A stretch of DNA of 64,000 nucleotides, from the NCBI RefSeq assembly GCF_003725735.1, contig NZ_RJTM01000099.1, positions 1 to 64,000 on the forward strand, read 5' to 3'. This document shows positions 43,203-51,293 of this stretch, in pieces. The DNA is from Sinomicrobium pectinilyticum. GTDB taxonomy: Bacteria > Bacteroidota > Bacteroidia > Flavobacteriales > Flavobacteriaceae. The translations under genes and the position numbers were made by a program. Every line of letters starts with the position of its first letter. The first letter of the stretch is position 1. The notes under the pieces are model-generated. The model saw only the letters and a list, made by a program, of their open reading frames with translations, did no database searches and was not told the origin of the DNA.

Positions 43203-46118
43203 TTATTGGTCATTCATATTTCTGAAATCAAACCACAGGTTCATCTGTATTCCGTCATCCCCGCTTTTAATCCGGATGTTCGACGGTTGGCTGTGCGGGC
43301 CATGCTGGGAAACGGGTTTAAACGACCGCATGGCCGGAATTTCATACATAAAGGAGATATCGCCGGGAGGAAAATCGGGATATGCATCAGCTCCTTTCAG
43401 GGCATATTCGGGTTCTTGCGGGGTAAAAAGCCTTAAAAACATATTTTCGGACCCGCTGAATACCCGGAATGTATTTTCACCTGCTTCCAGTTCTGCCCCG
43501 ATCAGGTTGGCATGGTATCCTTTAAACTCGGGATAGATCAGGTTTTCAAAGCTCTCCCCGGTAACGGTATTATTGTAGTCCTTCTGCCATAAGTTATAGT
43601 TTGTTCCCCTGATCCTGTTTTTCCATACCCGATAGGGCCCTTTTCCAAACCATTTTATCCCGCTGACATCTTTTTCCGGAAAGTTAAAGGTAATTCCGAA
43701 TTTATCTATTTCCCCTTCATAGAAAGCCTCGTCAAATCCGCTGCTGCGACCAGCATTTTTCAGGGCTACCATTTCCATTTTCAGTCTTCCGTCAGGGTGC
43801 ATGGTCCATTTTATCCGGTCTATTCCTCCATGATAATAAACTATACACACTGCGTTTCCCTTTTCTTCCCGGGTCTCTACCTCTTTTACCCTGGCTTTCA
43901 TCCCTATAGGGTACGGCCCCTGGTTAAATGGTATTTCCCGGCCATTTCCGTATACATTCCGGATGATCCCGCTGTTTTTATCAATCCGGACCTTTATATT
44001 TCCCCCCTGGAGTTCAACGATGTCTCCTTTCCCGGTTACCGAGACCTTCTCTGCTTCTCCTTTCCATAAAAACTTGTCGGAGTAATATCCGGGCAGATGG
44101 ATGGGCCATGTCCATATATTCAGGAGCCTTCCGCGGGGATCGTACGCAGTGACCTCCAACCAGTCCCCGTCAAAAAATGAGGGCGGTATGTCCATTTGCA
44201 CTTTCCGGGTCTCGCCGGGCTCAATGTGCGGGAGTCTTATTTCCCCATTGGCAACAGACACGGGTTCCTCAGTGGTGTAAAACGCTTTTTCCGGGATGCT
44301 TTTTATATTATAGGTCAGCTTACATTCCTTCAGATCAGTATAAATATAATCATTGGTGATCAAGAAGGTGCCGTCGAACGACGGGGTGATCCTCAAAGGT
44401 GCAAACTGCACCGGGCTCCAGACATCCTTAACAGCATAAAAACTTCCTTCCTTTTCCCGGTGGGGTCCTAAAATACCGTCGGGTGCCAGCGAGCCTTCGG
44501 AATCATATTTCCTTTCGCCTTCCCAGTCGGTACGCAACACGGCTTCATCCGAAAACGCCCACATAAACCCTCCAGCAAACAGGGGGCTTTCCCTGAAGCG
44601 GTTCCAGAAATCTTCCAGCCCGGACCCGTGCCCGTTATCGTACGTGCCATGCATGAATTCCGTGGGGAAAAATACATTTTCACCATCGACAAAACGGTGG
44701 ACCCCGGTGAGATAGGTAGGATAATGGTGGGTATCCCAGCCATTGTAATCTGCCCAGGGGTGAATAACAATTCTCTCCTGGGGGTCGTACTGATGAAAAA
44801 CACTATCCAGTTCATCGATCCATCCTCCTTCATTCCCCTGGTCCCAGATAATCACCGAAGGGTGGTTCACATCCCTGGTGACCATTTCTTTTATAAGCCT
44901 GGCTCCTGTTTCCTTATCATATGAATTCTGCCAGCCGGCCAGTTCATCAAGCACAAACAGCCCCAGAGAATCGCAGGCATCCAGAAAATGATCGTCGGGC
45001 GGGTAATGTGTTCTCACTGCATTCATGTTCATATCCTTTATCAGGTTTACATCCGTAATACTCAGATCCTTATCCGTACTTCTTCCCGACTCCGGCCATA
45101 TGGTATGCCTGTTTATGCCTTTCATGACAATCTTTTTGCCATTGACATAAATACCGTCTTTCTTTCTGAAATCTACGGTCCTGAAGCCGAAACGCTGCTC
45201 CAGTGTATGCAACACCCGGTCTTTTTTCTTCAGTTGAAGCTGAAGAACATACAGGTTCGGATTTTCGGGGCTCCACACATCTATATGATCCCAGTGAAAA
45301 GAAAGTGTTTCGTTGTTTTTGCCGATATCCGCACTTTGTTCCTGTCTAAAATCACCCTCACTTCCCAATTTTTTTACGGAAGCCGTAACGGTTGCCCCGG
45401 AAGGGATATTGCTGTCGGAAATCTTTATACGCATGTGCCCACCGGCCCCGGCATCGAGAAAGATATTACCGATATGGTCTTTTGGTCTGACCTCCAGCCA
45501 GACCGGACGGTATATTCCCCCGAAAAGCCACCAGTCTGCCTTTCTCTCGACATTGTTCACATGTTCATTAACTGAGTGTTTTTTAACATGGACTTCCAGC
45601 ACATTTTTTTGTCCGTAGGAAACCAGGTCCGAAATATCATAGCTGAAACGGTAAAAGCCTCCCTGGTGCACCTCTCCGGCAGATTTTCCGTTAATCCTGA
45701 CATGGGTGTCCGTCATCACTCCGCCGAAAAAAATCTTTACCTGCTGGTCTTTATAGGCCGAAGGGACCTCGAATTCGTATTTGTAAAAACCTTCTTCTTT
45801 ACTCGGCTCTTTTTGGCCCAGTTCCTTATACCACCTTCCGTAGGTATAGGTCCCGAATCCCTGCAATTCCCACTGGGACGGGACATCTATGGTCGTCCAT
45901 TGATTACTCTTATTTCCCCCTGTACACATAAATTCCCATTTCACGGGATGTTTAAAATCCTGGCCGGAGAGGTATATCTTTTGTGTGTGCTGGGCTGCGA
46001 TTTCGCCGATAAATCCCAAGAAGAGAATAAGAACAGGTAGTTTTTTCACGGAGAAAAAAATGGTATCGTTTACAAGAGTGGTCTTGACTGCGCTCGACCT
46101 GGCAGAGGTTAGAAGCAT
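43203..46118 (-). CDS. Glycoside hydrolase family 2, beta-galactosidase-like (first)
   Basis: A 971-residue secreted GH2 enzyme with the long LacZ-like layout: sugar-binding N-domain (about 45-210), immunoglobulin-like domain, TIM barrel (about 320-600), then further beta domains (Bgal_small_N-like, with W-F-G-K-G-P and N-L-W-Q-K-D). The acid/base is Glu430 (Q-G-N-E-G-G) and the nucleophile Glu487 (P-T-E-F-M-H). The ATG at 46118 gives a 23-residue lead before a hydrophobic signal; a GTG at 46049 directly before V-K-K-L-P-V-L is an alternative start. It is the last gene of the polysaccharide locus, 12 bases after the CE12 gene. Confidence 0.92.
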   Translation of the reverse strand: MLLTSARSSAVKTTLVNDTIFFSVKKLPVLILFLGFIGEIAAQHTQKIYLSGQDFKHPVKWEFMCTGGNKSNQWTTIDVPSQWELQGFGTYTYGRWYKELGQKEPSKEEGFYKYEFEVPSAYKDQQVKIFFGGVMTDTHVRINGKSAGEVHQGGFYRFSYDISDLVSYGQKNVLEVHVKKHSVNEHVNNVERKADWWLFGGIYRPVWLEVRPKDHIGNIFLDAGAGGHMRIKISDSNIPSGATVTASVKKLGSEGDFRQEQSADIGKNNETLSFHWDHIDVWSPENPNLYVLQLQLKKKDRVLHTLEQRFGFRTVDFRKKDGIYVNGKKIVMKGINRHTIWPESGRSTDKDLSITDVNLIKDMNMNAVRTHYPPDDHFLDACDSLGLFVLDELAGWQNSYDKETGARLIKEMVTRDVNHPSVIIWDQGNEGGWIDELDSVFHQYDPQERIVIHPWADYNGWDTHHYPTYLTGVHRFVDGENVFFPTEFMHGTYDNGHGSGLEDFWNRFRESPLFAGGFMWAFSDEAVLRTDWEGERKYDSEGSLAPDGILGPHREKEGSFYAVKDVWSPVQFAPLRITPSFDGTFLITNDYIYTDLKECKLTYNIKSIPEKAFYTTEEPVSVANGEIRLPHIEPGETRKVQMDIPPSFFDGDWLEVTAYDPRGRLLNIWTWPIHLPGYYSDKFLWKGEAEKVSVTGKGDIVELQGGNIKVRIDKNSGIIRNVYGNGREIPFNQGPYPIGMKARVKEVETREEKGNAVCIVYYHGGIDRIKWTMHPDGRLKMEMVALKNAGRSSGFDEAFYEGEIDKFGITFNFPEKDVSGIKWFGKGPYRVWKNRIRGTNYNLWQKDYNNTVTGESFENLIYPEFKGYHANLIGAELEAGENTFRVFSGSENMFLRLFTPQEPEYALKGADAYPDFPPGDISFMYEIPAMRSFKPVSQHGPHSQPSNIRIKSGDDGIQMNLWFDFRNMNDQ

Positions 46119-46130
46119 GTTGTAGTTTTT

Positions 46131-47447
46131 TTAGTTTCCATCTGGTTTTACGGGTTCGAAACGCGGACTCATGGGTAAGGTCCAGTTTTTGAAATCATTA
46201 GGCCGGGCCGGAGTATATTCCAAAGGTTCCTTAATATATTTTTCCAGCCCGGTATGCTGTGACCGGACCGCACTCAACACACAAAGTGCTATTTCATGAG
46301 CTCCGAAATCATTGAAATGCGTATTGTCCGCAAGTTCTTTATCCTGCCCCGGAAAAGTGTGTGACGGGTATTGTACAAATGCCTTCCGGGACTTTTCGTC
46401 TCCCCAGGTCTCATATAGCACGGTGGTCATTGCGGTAAGGTCTATCAATGGCACATGGTGTTCTTTTGCCACTTTTCGCATAGCTTCCGGATAATCTCCA
46501 TGGGTATCTTTCAACTTCCCTTCTCCGGTAAAATAACGACGCTGGGTAGGTGTGGCCAGTAATGGTATAGCTCCTTTTTCCCTGACATCTGTAATAAACT
46601 CAACCAGCAGGGCGGTATAATTCAGCCATGGGCCTTGACCTTCTCCTTTCTGTTTTTCATCGTTATGGCCAAACTCAATGATGACATAATCCCCTTTTTG
46701 GATCAGGGACAGGATTTTCTCCCATCTCTTCCGGGCTTTGAACGAACTCAGCGAGGCCCCCGAGGAAGCATAATTGGCCACTGCAATGTTATCGTTCAGG
46801 TATTGTGTAATAAACTGCCCCCAGGAGGCCCAGGGCGCCAGGTCCTGATCGGTTACCGTCGAATCCCCCGCCAGGAAAAGAGTGGTCATGTCCGACACGG
46901 GAGTTATGACCAGTTTTCTCACTGCTGTTCCCCTTGAAAATTCCAGGGTCAGTTTGTCGTCCCAGTTCAGTTCTGATTTTTCCCGGTCCTTCAGGCGGAC
47001 CGCTTCTCCCTCCCCGATCTGAATGCTTCTGAGGTTGATTACAAAACTTTCGGTTCTGACCTCTCCTGCTTCCAGTTTTTCTTCAGCCAGCATAATCCTT
47101 TTGGATTCGGCTTTGACCGTGTTGTTTGACGGAAAATCATCACTTCCCAGTTCAACGGTTACTTTATAATTCCCTTCGGGAAGGCTTACGGAAAAATATA
47201 CCGGTGCTTCAGCGACAAAGCTTCGCTGTCTCATGGATACTTTCTCTCCGGTATTGAAATCAAAACCGTAACCGTCCTGCCCGTAAGGAAAAGAAGAAGC
47301 TATTCCTTCTCCTTCCGAAATAGCATTTTGCCCGAAAGTGAATATTAACGGTTCTTCCTCAGGATTATTCGCACGGGACTGGCCTTGCAGAACAGGGATA
47401 CAAGACAACAGGCACAGGGCCGTCCGATAAAGTTGCGTTCTATACAT
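46131..47447 (-). CDS. Rhamnogalacturonan acetylesterase-like SGNH esterase (CE12)
   Basis: A 438-residue secreted esterase. A signal peptide is followed by a beta-sandwich domain (about 30-180, with A-P-V-Y-F-S-V-S-L-P-E-G-N-Y-K-V) and the CE12 SGNH domain: nucleophile in F-L-A-G-D-S-T (Ser196), the G-H-N-D block (Asn262) and the D-N-T-H dyad (Asp374, His377). These motifs are diagnostic for the CE12 family that deacetylates rhamnogalacturonan, although other acetylated plant glycans are hit by relatives. It is coupled to the GH2 gene by a 12-base gap. Confidence 0.92.
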   Translation of the reverse strand: MYRTQLYRTALCLLSCIPVLQGQSRANNPEEEPLIFTFGQNAISEGEGIASSFPYGQDGYGFDFNTGEKVSMRQRSFVAEAPVYFSVSLPEGNYKVTVELGSDDFPSNNTVKAESKRIMLAEEKLEAGEVRTESFVINLRSIQIGEGEAVRLKDREKSELNWDDKLTLEFSRGTAVRKLVITPVSDMTTLFLAGDSTVTDQDLAPWASWGQFITQYLNDNIAVANYASSGASLSSFKARKRWEKILSLIQKGDYVIIEFGHNDEKQKGEGQGPWLNYTALLVEFITDVREKGAIPLLATPTQRRYFTGEGKLKDTHGDYPEAMRKVAKEHHVPLIDLTAMTTVLYETWGDEKSRKAFVQYPSHTFPGQDKELADNTHFNDFGAHEIALCVLSAVRSQHTGLEKYIKEPLEYTPARPNDFKNWTLPMSPRFEPVKPDGN

Positions 47448-47878
47448 GGAAAATTGTTGTTGTGTATTTACTTTCCGGTCTTATTTCTTATTTCACGGTC
47501 AAAATAGTATATCCCGGTACCATATCCATCCTGTACTGTGATGATATGTCCAAATAATTTCCAATATATCCCGAAACAGAACGACGAAAAATCCACCCGG
47601 TTTTATTCAGATACCTGTAGATTTAAATTATTCCGGTCCCATCAATATTTTCCCCGGAATTTGTTTTGTGGAAATTTAAGATAAACCTCCGGATGTAAAC
47701 AGGGCCCTCCTCCTCTGCAGGCATGGCCGGCATTGCCCTGGCCCTGCTCCAGAATAACAGGAGTGGTGTATGTATAAAGAATGCTAATTCACCTATAGTT
47801 CGTATGCGTTTTTTTTTACTTTGTATATCACCCATAAGCATTATATGAAAATTCTTGTGTTTTGGAACACTTCTTCAC

Positions 47879-47992
47879 TTTAATCCTTCCAGCAGGGCAT
47901 TCAATACATCGGTGTCAAAAACCGTATGATCAGCACGGTTAAAGATCCCGAAACCATTATTACCAATACTTCCTTCATCTTTAAAGTATTTG
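47879..47992 (-). pseudogene. Possible 3' remnant of a lost gene
   Basis: A minus-strand frame of about 37 codons between two stops, with a coding-like residue mix (K-Y-F-K-D-E-G-S-I-G-N-N-G-F-G-I-F near its start and N-A-L-L-E-G-L-K before the stop). There is no start codon and the frame is closed upstream by TGA at about 47999, so it may be the end of a decayed enzyme gene of the locus. I could not identify the family; chance is possible. Confidence 0.3.
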
Positions 47993-48082
47993 GTTGTGTG
48001 TGTTCAGATGCTATGTTGCGGGAGTTATTTTTTAAGAACCGGAGCCCGTCCCCCGCTTTTACCGAGTTCTATAACGTAGTTT

Positions 48083-48179
48083 AATGTGCCAATCAGCAAA
48101 TTTGACAATGGACTGATAAGTTTTATCTTATTCCTCACTTATTGACCAGTTAACACATTGATTTGCCAATTGGCACATT
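48083..48179. repeat. Long inverted repeat in the GH12-CE12 gap
   Basis: Arms AATGTGCCAATCAGCAAATT (48083-48102) and GATTTGCCAATTGGCACATT (48160-48179) are inverted copies with about three mismatches, separated by 57 bases that contain a smaller ATAAG/CTTAT fold. The right arm ends 8 bases from the GH12 stop. This looks like one copy of a dispersed REP- or MITE-like intergenic repeat, and may also act as a terminator. Confidence 0.65.
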
Positions 48180-48187
48180 ATTCAATT

Positions 48188-49030
48188 CTAATTATAGGAT
48201 ACCCAATAACTATTGGTAATGAAATCCTTACCTCCGGGAGATGCGCTTATCTCGTATCCGAGTTGTACAGTACTCAGGGTAATCGCTTCATTTTTAAACC
48301 ATTTCTCGTTCGGGGTCTGGGCTGTCCGATCTTTTATCCAGTTCAATACCGCTTTTATATCTACCGTAGCTGCCGAGGTATTTCCTGTTCTTACAAAGGA
48401 AAATACCCGGTTGCCTATACCCTGTTCTTCATTGCCGTTATGACCGTTGTATATATTCCAGGTATGACCGCCTATGTAAACATTGGTAGCGACGGGAATG
48501 GGATTTCCGGTACCGGACCACTCGTAAGAGATAGGTTTAACCCCGCCTTCTTTGTGCATCCATAGCATGATCTCATAGTCGTGATTATTACACCATATGT
48601 CATAAGCTGCAACATAATGCCCGCCGGACGGCACGTTTATATCAAAACCGGAAGTACAACTGTTCAGGGCATTGATGTTGATATTCACATTCCTGCTGCT
48701 GTTGGGATAGGATTTTATGCCATCCGTATCGGGATGATTAGCCCATACGCCCCAGTTGCTATAACTGTTGGCCCACATTACCTGTACACTGCCGTCTACC
48801 ATGCCCCAGATATTGTTGTATAGGGTATAATCGCCGTTGTTCCATGAACCGTATCGTTCATCTGTGGACCAGGCTACAGCCTGGGCAGCTGCCGATGTTC
48901 CTTCCCCTGCCGTTCGGGCAGTGGAAAACTCGGCTTCGGAAAGATCCGCCACCTGATCTTCTTCCTGATTGCATGAAACTGCCAGCACCAGGGCTAAAAT
49001 TCCTGTTGTAATGTTAGTTTTTGTTCTCAT
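48188..49030 (-). CDS. Glycoside hydrolase family 12 lipoprotein (endo-beta-glucanase/xyloglucanase)
   Basis: A 280-residue lipoprotein (lipobox A-V-S-C, Cys20) with an acidic linker of about 30 residues. The rest is a jelly-roll with the GH12 hallmarks: the nucleophile in D-Y-E-I-M-L-W (Glu153), the Y-E-W-S-G-T-G-N-P-I-P segment and the acid/base in L-G-Y-E-I (Glu260). GH12 enzymes cut beta-1,4-glucans in mid-chain; several prefer xyloglucan. As the only endo-acting enzyme in the locus and probably displayed on the surface, it would make the first cuts in the polymer. The specificity is inferred. Confidence 0.85.
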   Translation of the reverse strand: MRTKTNITTGILALVLAVSCNQEEDQVADLSEAEFSTARTAGEGTSAAAQAVAWSTDERYGSWNNGDYTLYNNIWGMVDGSVQVMWANSYSNWGVWANHPDTDGIKSYPNSSRNVNININALNSCTSGFDINVPSGGHYVAAYDIWCNNHDYEIMLWMHKEGGVKPISYEWSGTGNPIPVATNVYIGGHTWNIYNGHNGNEEQGIGNRVFSFVRTGNTSAATVDIKAVLNWIKDRTAQTPNEKWFKNEAITLSTVQLGYEISASPGGKDFITNSYWVSYN

Positions 49031-49074
49031 AAGATATTGGGTTTTAATTAAAAAATTGGTTTTTATTTTGAACG

Positions 49075-49106
49075 GAAGACCGATGGCGGATGCATTCCCG
49101 GTCTTC
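49075..49106 (-). terminator. Possible terminator after the GH97 gene
   Basis: An 8-bp stem GAAGACCG/CGGTCTTC (49075-49082 and 49099-49106) with a 16-base loop lies between the GH97 stop and the GH12 start. The sequence that follows on the minus strand has no strong T-run. Confidence 0.4.
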
Positions 49107-49265
49107 TGTCATCGGTTACCTGTCCCTTTATATTTATTTCTTCGGAAGCGGTTACCATTCCCCCGGCAATACCCCGGTAAGGTACTTCTACAGGACAATT
49201 CCGGACTTTGTTTTCCATATTGTTTTCCTTCCTCATTCTGTTGAATGATTTCCGGGAGTTGGATA

Positions 49266-51272
49266 TTACTTTTTCACAAACCGAATAGCGGTCCCGCCAC
49301 CTTTTCCCAAATGTAGCTCCAGGTGATCATTCGAGGTCACTTCCCTGGTACTGATCTCAACCCTGGAAGGATGTGTTTCATATCCGGTCCGTTCGGCATC
49401 AGTATAGATCTGAGCCTCGTAATCAATACCATCATCAAGAAAGTCCAATGCGATGTCGAGGTCTCTCGCTTCTTCATTAGTGATACTTCCCAGGTACCAG
49501 TCGTCGCTGTTCCTGTCTTTCCTTACGGTAGTAATATATTCACCGATCTCCGCATTCAGCACTTTGGTATCGAACCAGTCTACGGGCACATCTTTCAAAA
49601 ATTGAAATGCCGGGTTACCGTCGTAATTTTCCGGGAGATCGGCCAGCATCTGAACGGGTGAGTACAATACCACATACAAGGCCAGTTGTTTGGCGGCTGT
49701 GGTGTGAACGTCCCGGCCCGGATGTCCCTGCTTGATCTCCACATCCAGTATTCCCGGGGTGAAATCCATGGGGCCGGCCAGCATCCTGGTAAACGGCAGA
49801 ATAACCTCATGTGAAGGCGGATTACCCTCGCTCCAGGCATTGTATTCCTGCCCTCTTGCCCCTTCGCGTGCCATCATGTTGGGATAGGTCCTGCGCTCGC
49901 CGGTATCCTTTATAGGCTCATGAAAGTTCACGGCAAGCTGGTATTCCACAGCCTTATCTAACACAAACCTGTAGTAATTCACCCCGAATTGCCCGTGATG
50001 CCATTCTTTCATGTTCAATTTTGAACCTACCTGGCCGATTTTTATATCGTGCATTCCATATTTTTGGTATAGCCCCATGCCCGCATCTATCTGTTTCAGA
50101 TAGTTGATAATATTGGACCCGGTTTCGTGGTACCCGATAATTTGCACTCCTTTCGACCGGGCATAATCGGTCACTTCTTTAAGGTTGAACCTGTCGGCAT
50201 TCTCGGTGAAACTGAACATGTGCATGGCATTTTCGTACCACTGCGGGGTCCACCCCTTGTTCCACCCTTCGATGAGGAGATGGTCTATGCCAAACTTCTC
50301 GCAGTAATCGACATACATTCTGGCATTTTCAGTGGTGGCACCCTGTATCGGGCTTTCCCAGAACGAATATTTGCCTATATGCATCCCCCACCAGATACCG
50401 AGGTATTTGTGCGGTTCTATCCAGCTGGTATCTTCCAGTTTGTTGGGGTCGTTCAGGTTCAGTATCATGTACGAGGTAATCAGGTCTCCCGGTGTTTCGG
50501 CGATCTGGAGGGTACGCCACGGTGTGGTGAACGACCCGTTGGTCTTTACCCGGTCGCCATCGGCCCAAGGTACCAGATCGCATTTCAGGTCGGTCTTGTT
50601 TTTACGGGCCAGTGTCATACTGGCATAATCGATAAGTTTTGCTTCGTGGAAGCTTAAAAACAAGCCGTTATTGCTCTTAATGGTGAGCGGTGTATGAACA
50701 GTGTCCAGTGTACTTACCGGCGATTTGGTAAACAAATATTCATAACGGTCGGCCTGATAAGTCGGAATCCACCAGGCGTCGCCATCACTACTGAGGTTAA
50801 AACGGGTAAGCTCGTCCATGATTACCAGGCTGTCCCCGGTGTTGTTGCCGGGATACCGGTACCGAAAAGCAATACCGTCGTCAAAAGCCCTGAACTGTAT
50901 TTTAAGTTGTCTTTTTTGCTCCGATTCTTCCTGAAGGACGACTTCCAGTTGTTGATAATGGTCCTGTATAAACTGCTTTTCACCCCAGACCTGCTCCCAG
51001 GTTTCGTCATAATCGGAAATATCTGTACTTAATACTTTGAAATTGTTGTAAAGGGAATCCCCTTCCTTAAACACAAACCCCATTTCGGATGCATTAATGA
51101 CACCGGTTTCCCCGTGTTTTACCGAGTATGACGGTTTTCCTTCTTTTAACTCAAAAGTTATAACATTCTTTCCGTTTGGGGAATGGACAATTACTTTCGC
51201 GTCCTTGTTTTCGGGTGTCCCGCAGCTACATAAAAGGACTATGAGCACTGCGGATGTAAGCTTTCTTATCAT
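49266..51272 (-). CDS. Glycoside hydrolase family 97, SusB-like
   Basis: A 668-residue lipoprotein (L-L-C-S-C-G) with the GH97 layout: N-terminal beta-supersandwich (about 25-275), TIM barrel and a small C-terminal domain. The ATG at 51272 is preferred to a TTG seven codons upstream. Three glutamates can be placed: Glu383 (G-Y-H-E-T), Glu452 (N-F-H-E-P) and Glu476 (R-G-Q-E-Y). Their spacing of 69 and 24 residues equals that of Glu439, Glu508 and Glu532 in SusB as I recall it, the inverting alpha-glucosidase type, whereas retaining alpha-galactosidases of the family lack the second one. It is therefore likely an inverting alpha-glycosidase. Confidence 0.9.
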   Translation of the reverse strand: MIRKLTSAVLIVLLCSCGTPENKDAKVIVHSPNGKNVITFELKEGKPSYSVKHGETGVINASEMGFVFKEGDSLYNNFKVLSTDISDYDETWEQVWGEKQFIQDHYQQLEVVLQEESEQKRQLKIQFRAFDDGIAFRYRYPGNNTGDSLVIMDELTRFNLSSDGDAWWIPTYQADRYEYLFTKSPVSTLDTVHTPLTIKSNNGLFLSFHEAKLIDYASMTLARKNKTDLKCDLVPWADGDRVKTNGSFTTPWRTLQIAETPGDLITSYMILNLNDPNKLEDTSWIEPHKYLGIWWGMHIGKYSFWESPIQGATTENARMYVDYCEKFGIDHLLIEGWNKGWTPQWYENAMHMFSFTENADRFNLKEVTDYARSKGVQIIGYHETGSNIINYLKQIDAGMGLYQKYGMHDIKIGQVGSKLNMKEWHHGQFGVNYYRFVLDKAVEYQLAVNFHEPIKDTGERRTYPNMMAREGARGQEYNAWSEGNPPSHEVILPFTRMLAGPMDFTPGILDVEIKQGHPGRDVHTTAAKQLALYVVLYSPVQMLADLPENYDGNPAFQFLKDVPVDWFDTKVLNAEIGEYITTVRKDRNSDDWYLGSITNEEARDLDIALDFLDDGIDYEAQIYTDAERTGYETHPSRVEISTREVTSNDHLELHLGKGGGTAIRFVKK

Positions 51273-51293
51273 TTCTATTTTTTTGGATATCAA

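Larger units (their letters stand above)
47448..48187. other. 740-base intergenic region with repeat and gene remnant
   Basis: No intact gene. The part 47448-47880 holds one open frame on the minus strand (47623-47841) of no recognisable character. A degraded coding fragment (47879-47992) and a long inverted repeat (48083-48179) are listed separately. It breaks the polysaccharide locus between GH12 and CE12. Confidence 0.5.

Noticed and set aside
47623-47841. Minus-strand open frame of 72 codons in the GH12-CE12 gap
   Set aside because: No recognisable motif; the middle is a low-complexity Ala/Met/Pro stretch. I could not support it as a gene.
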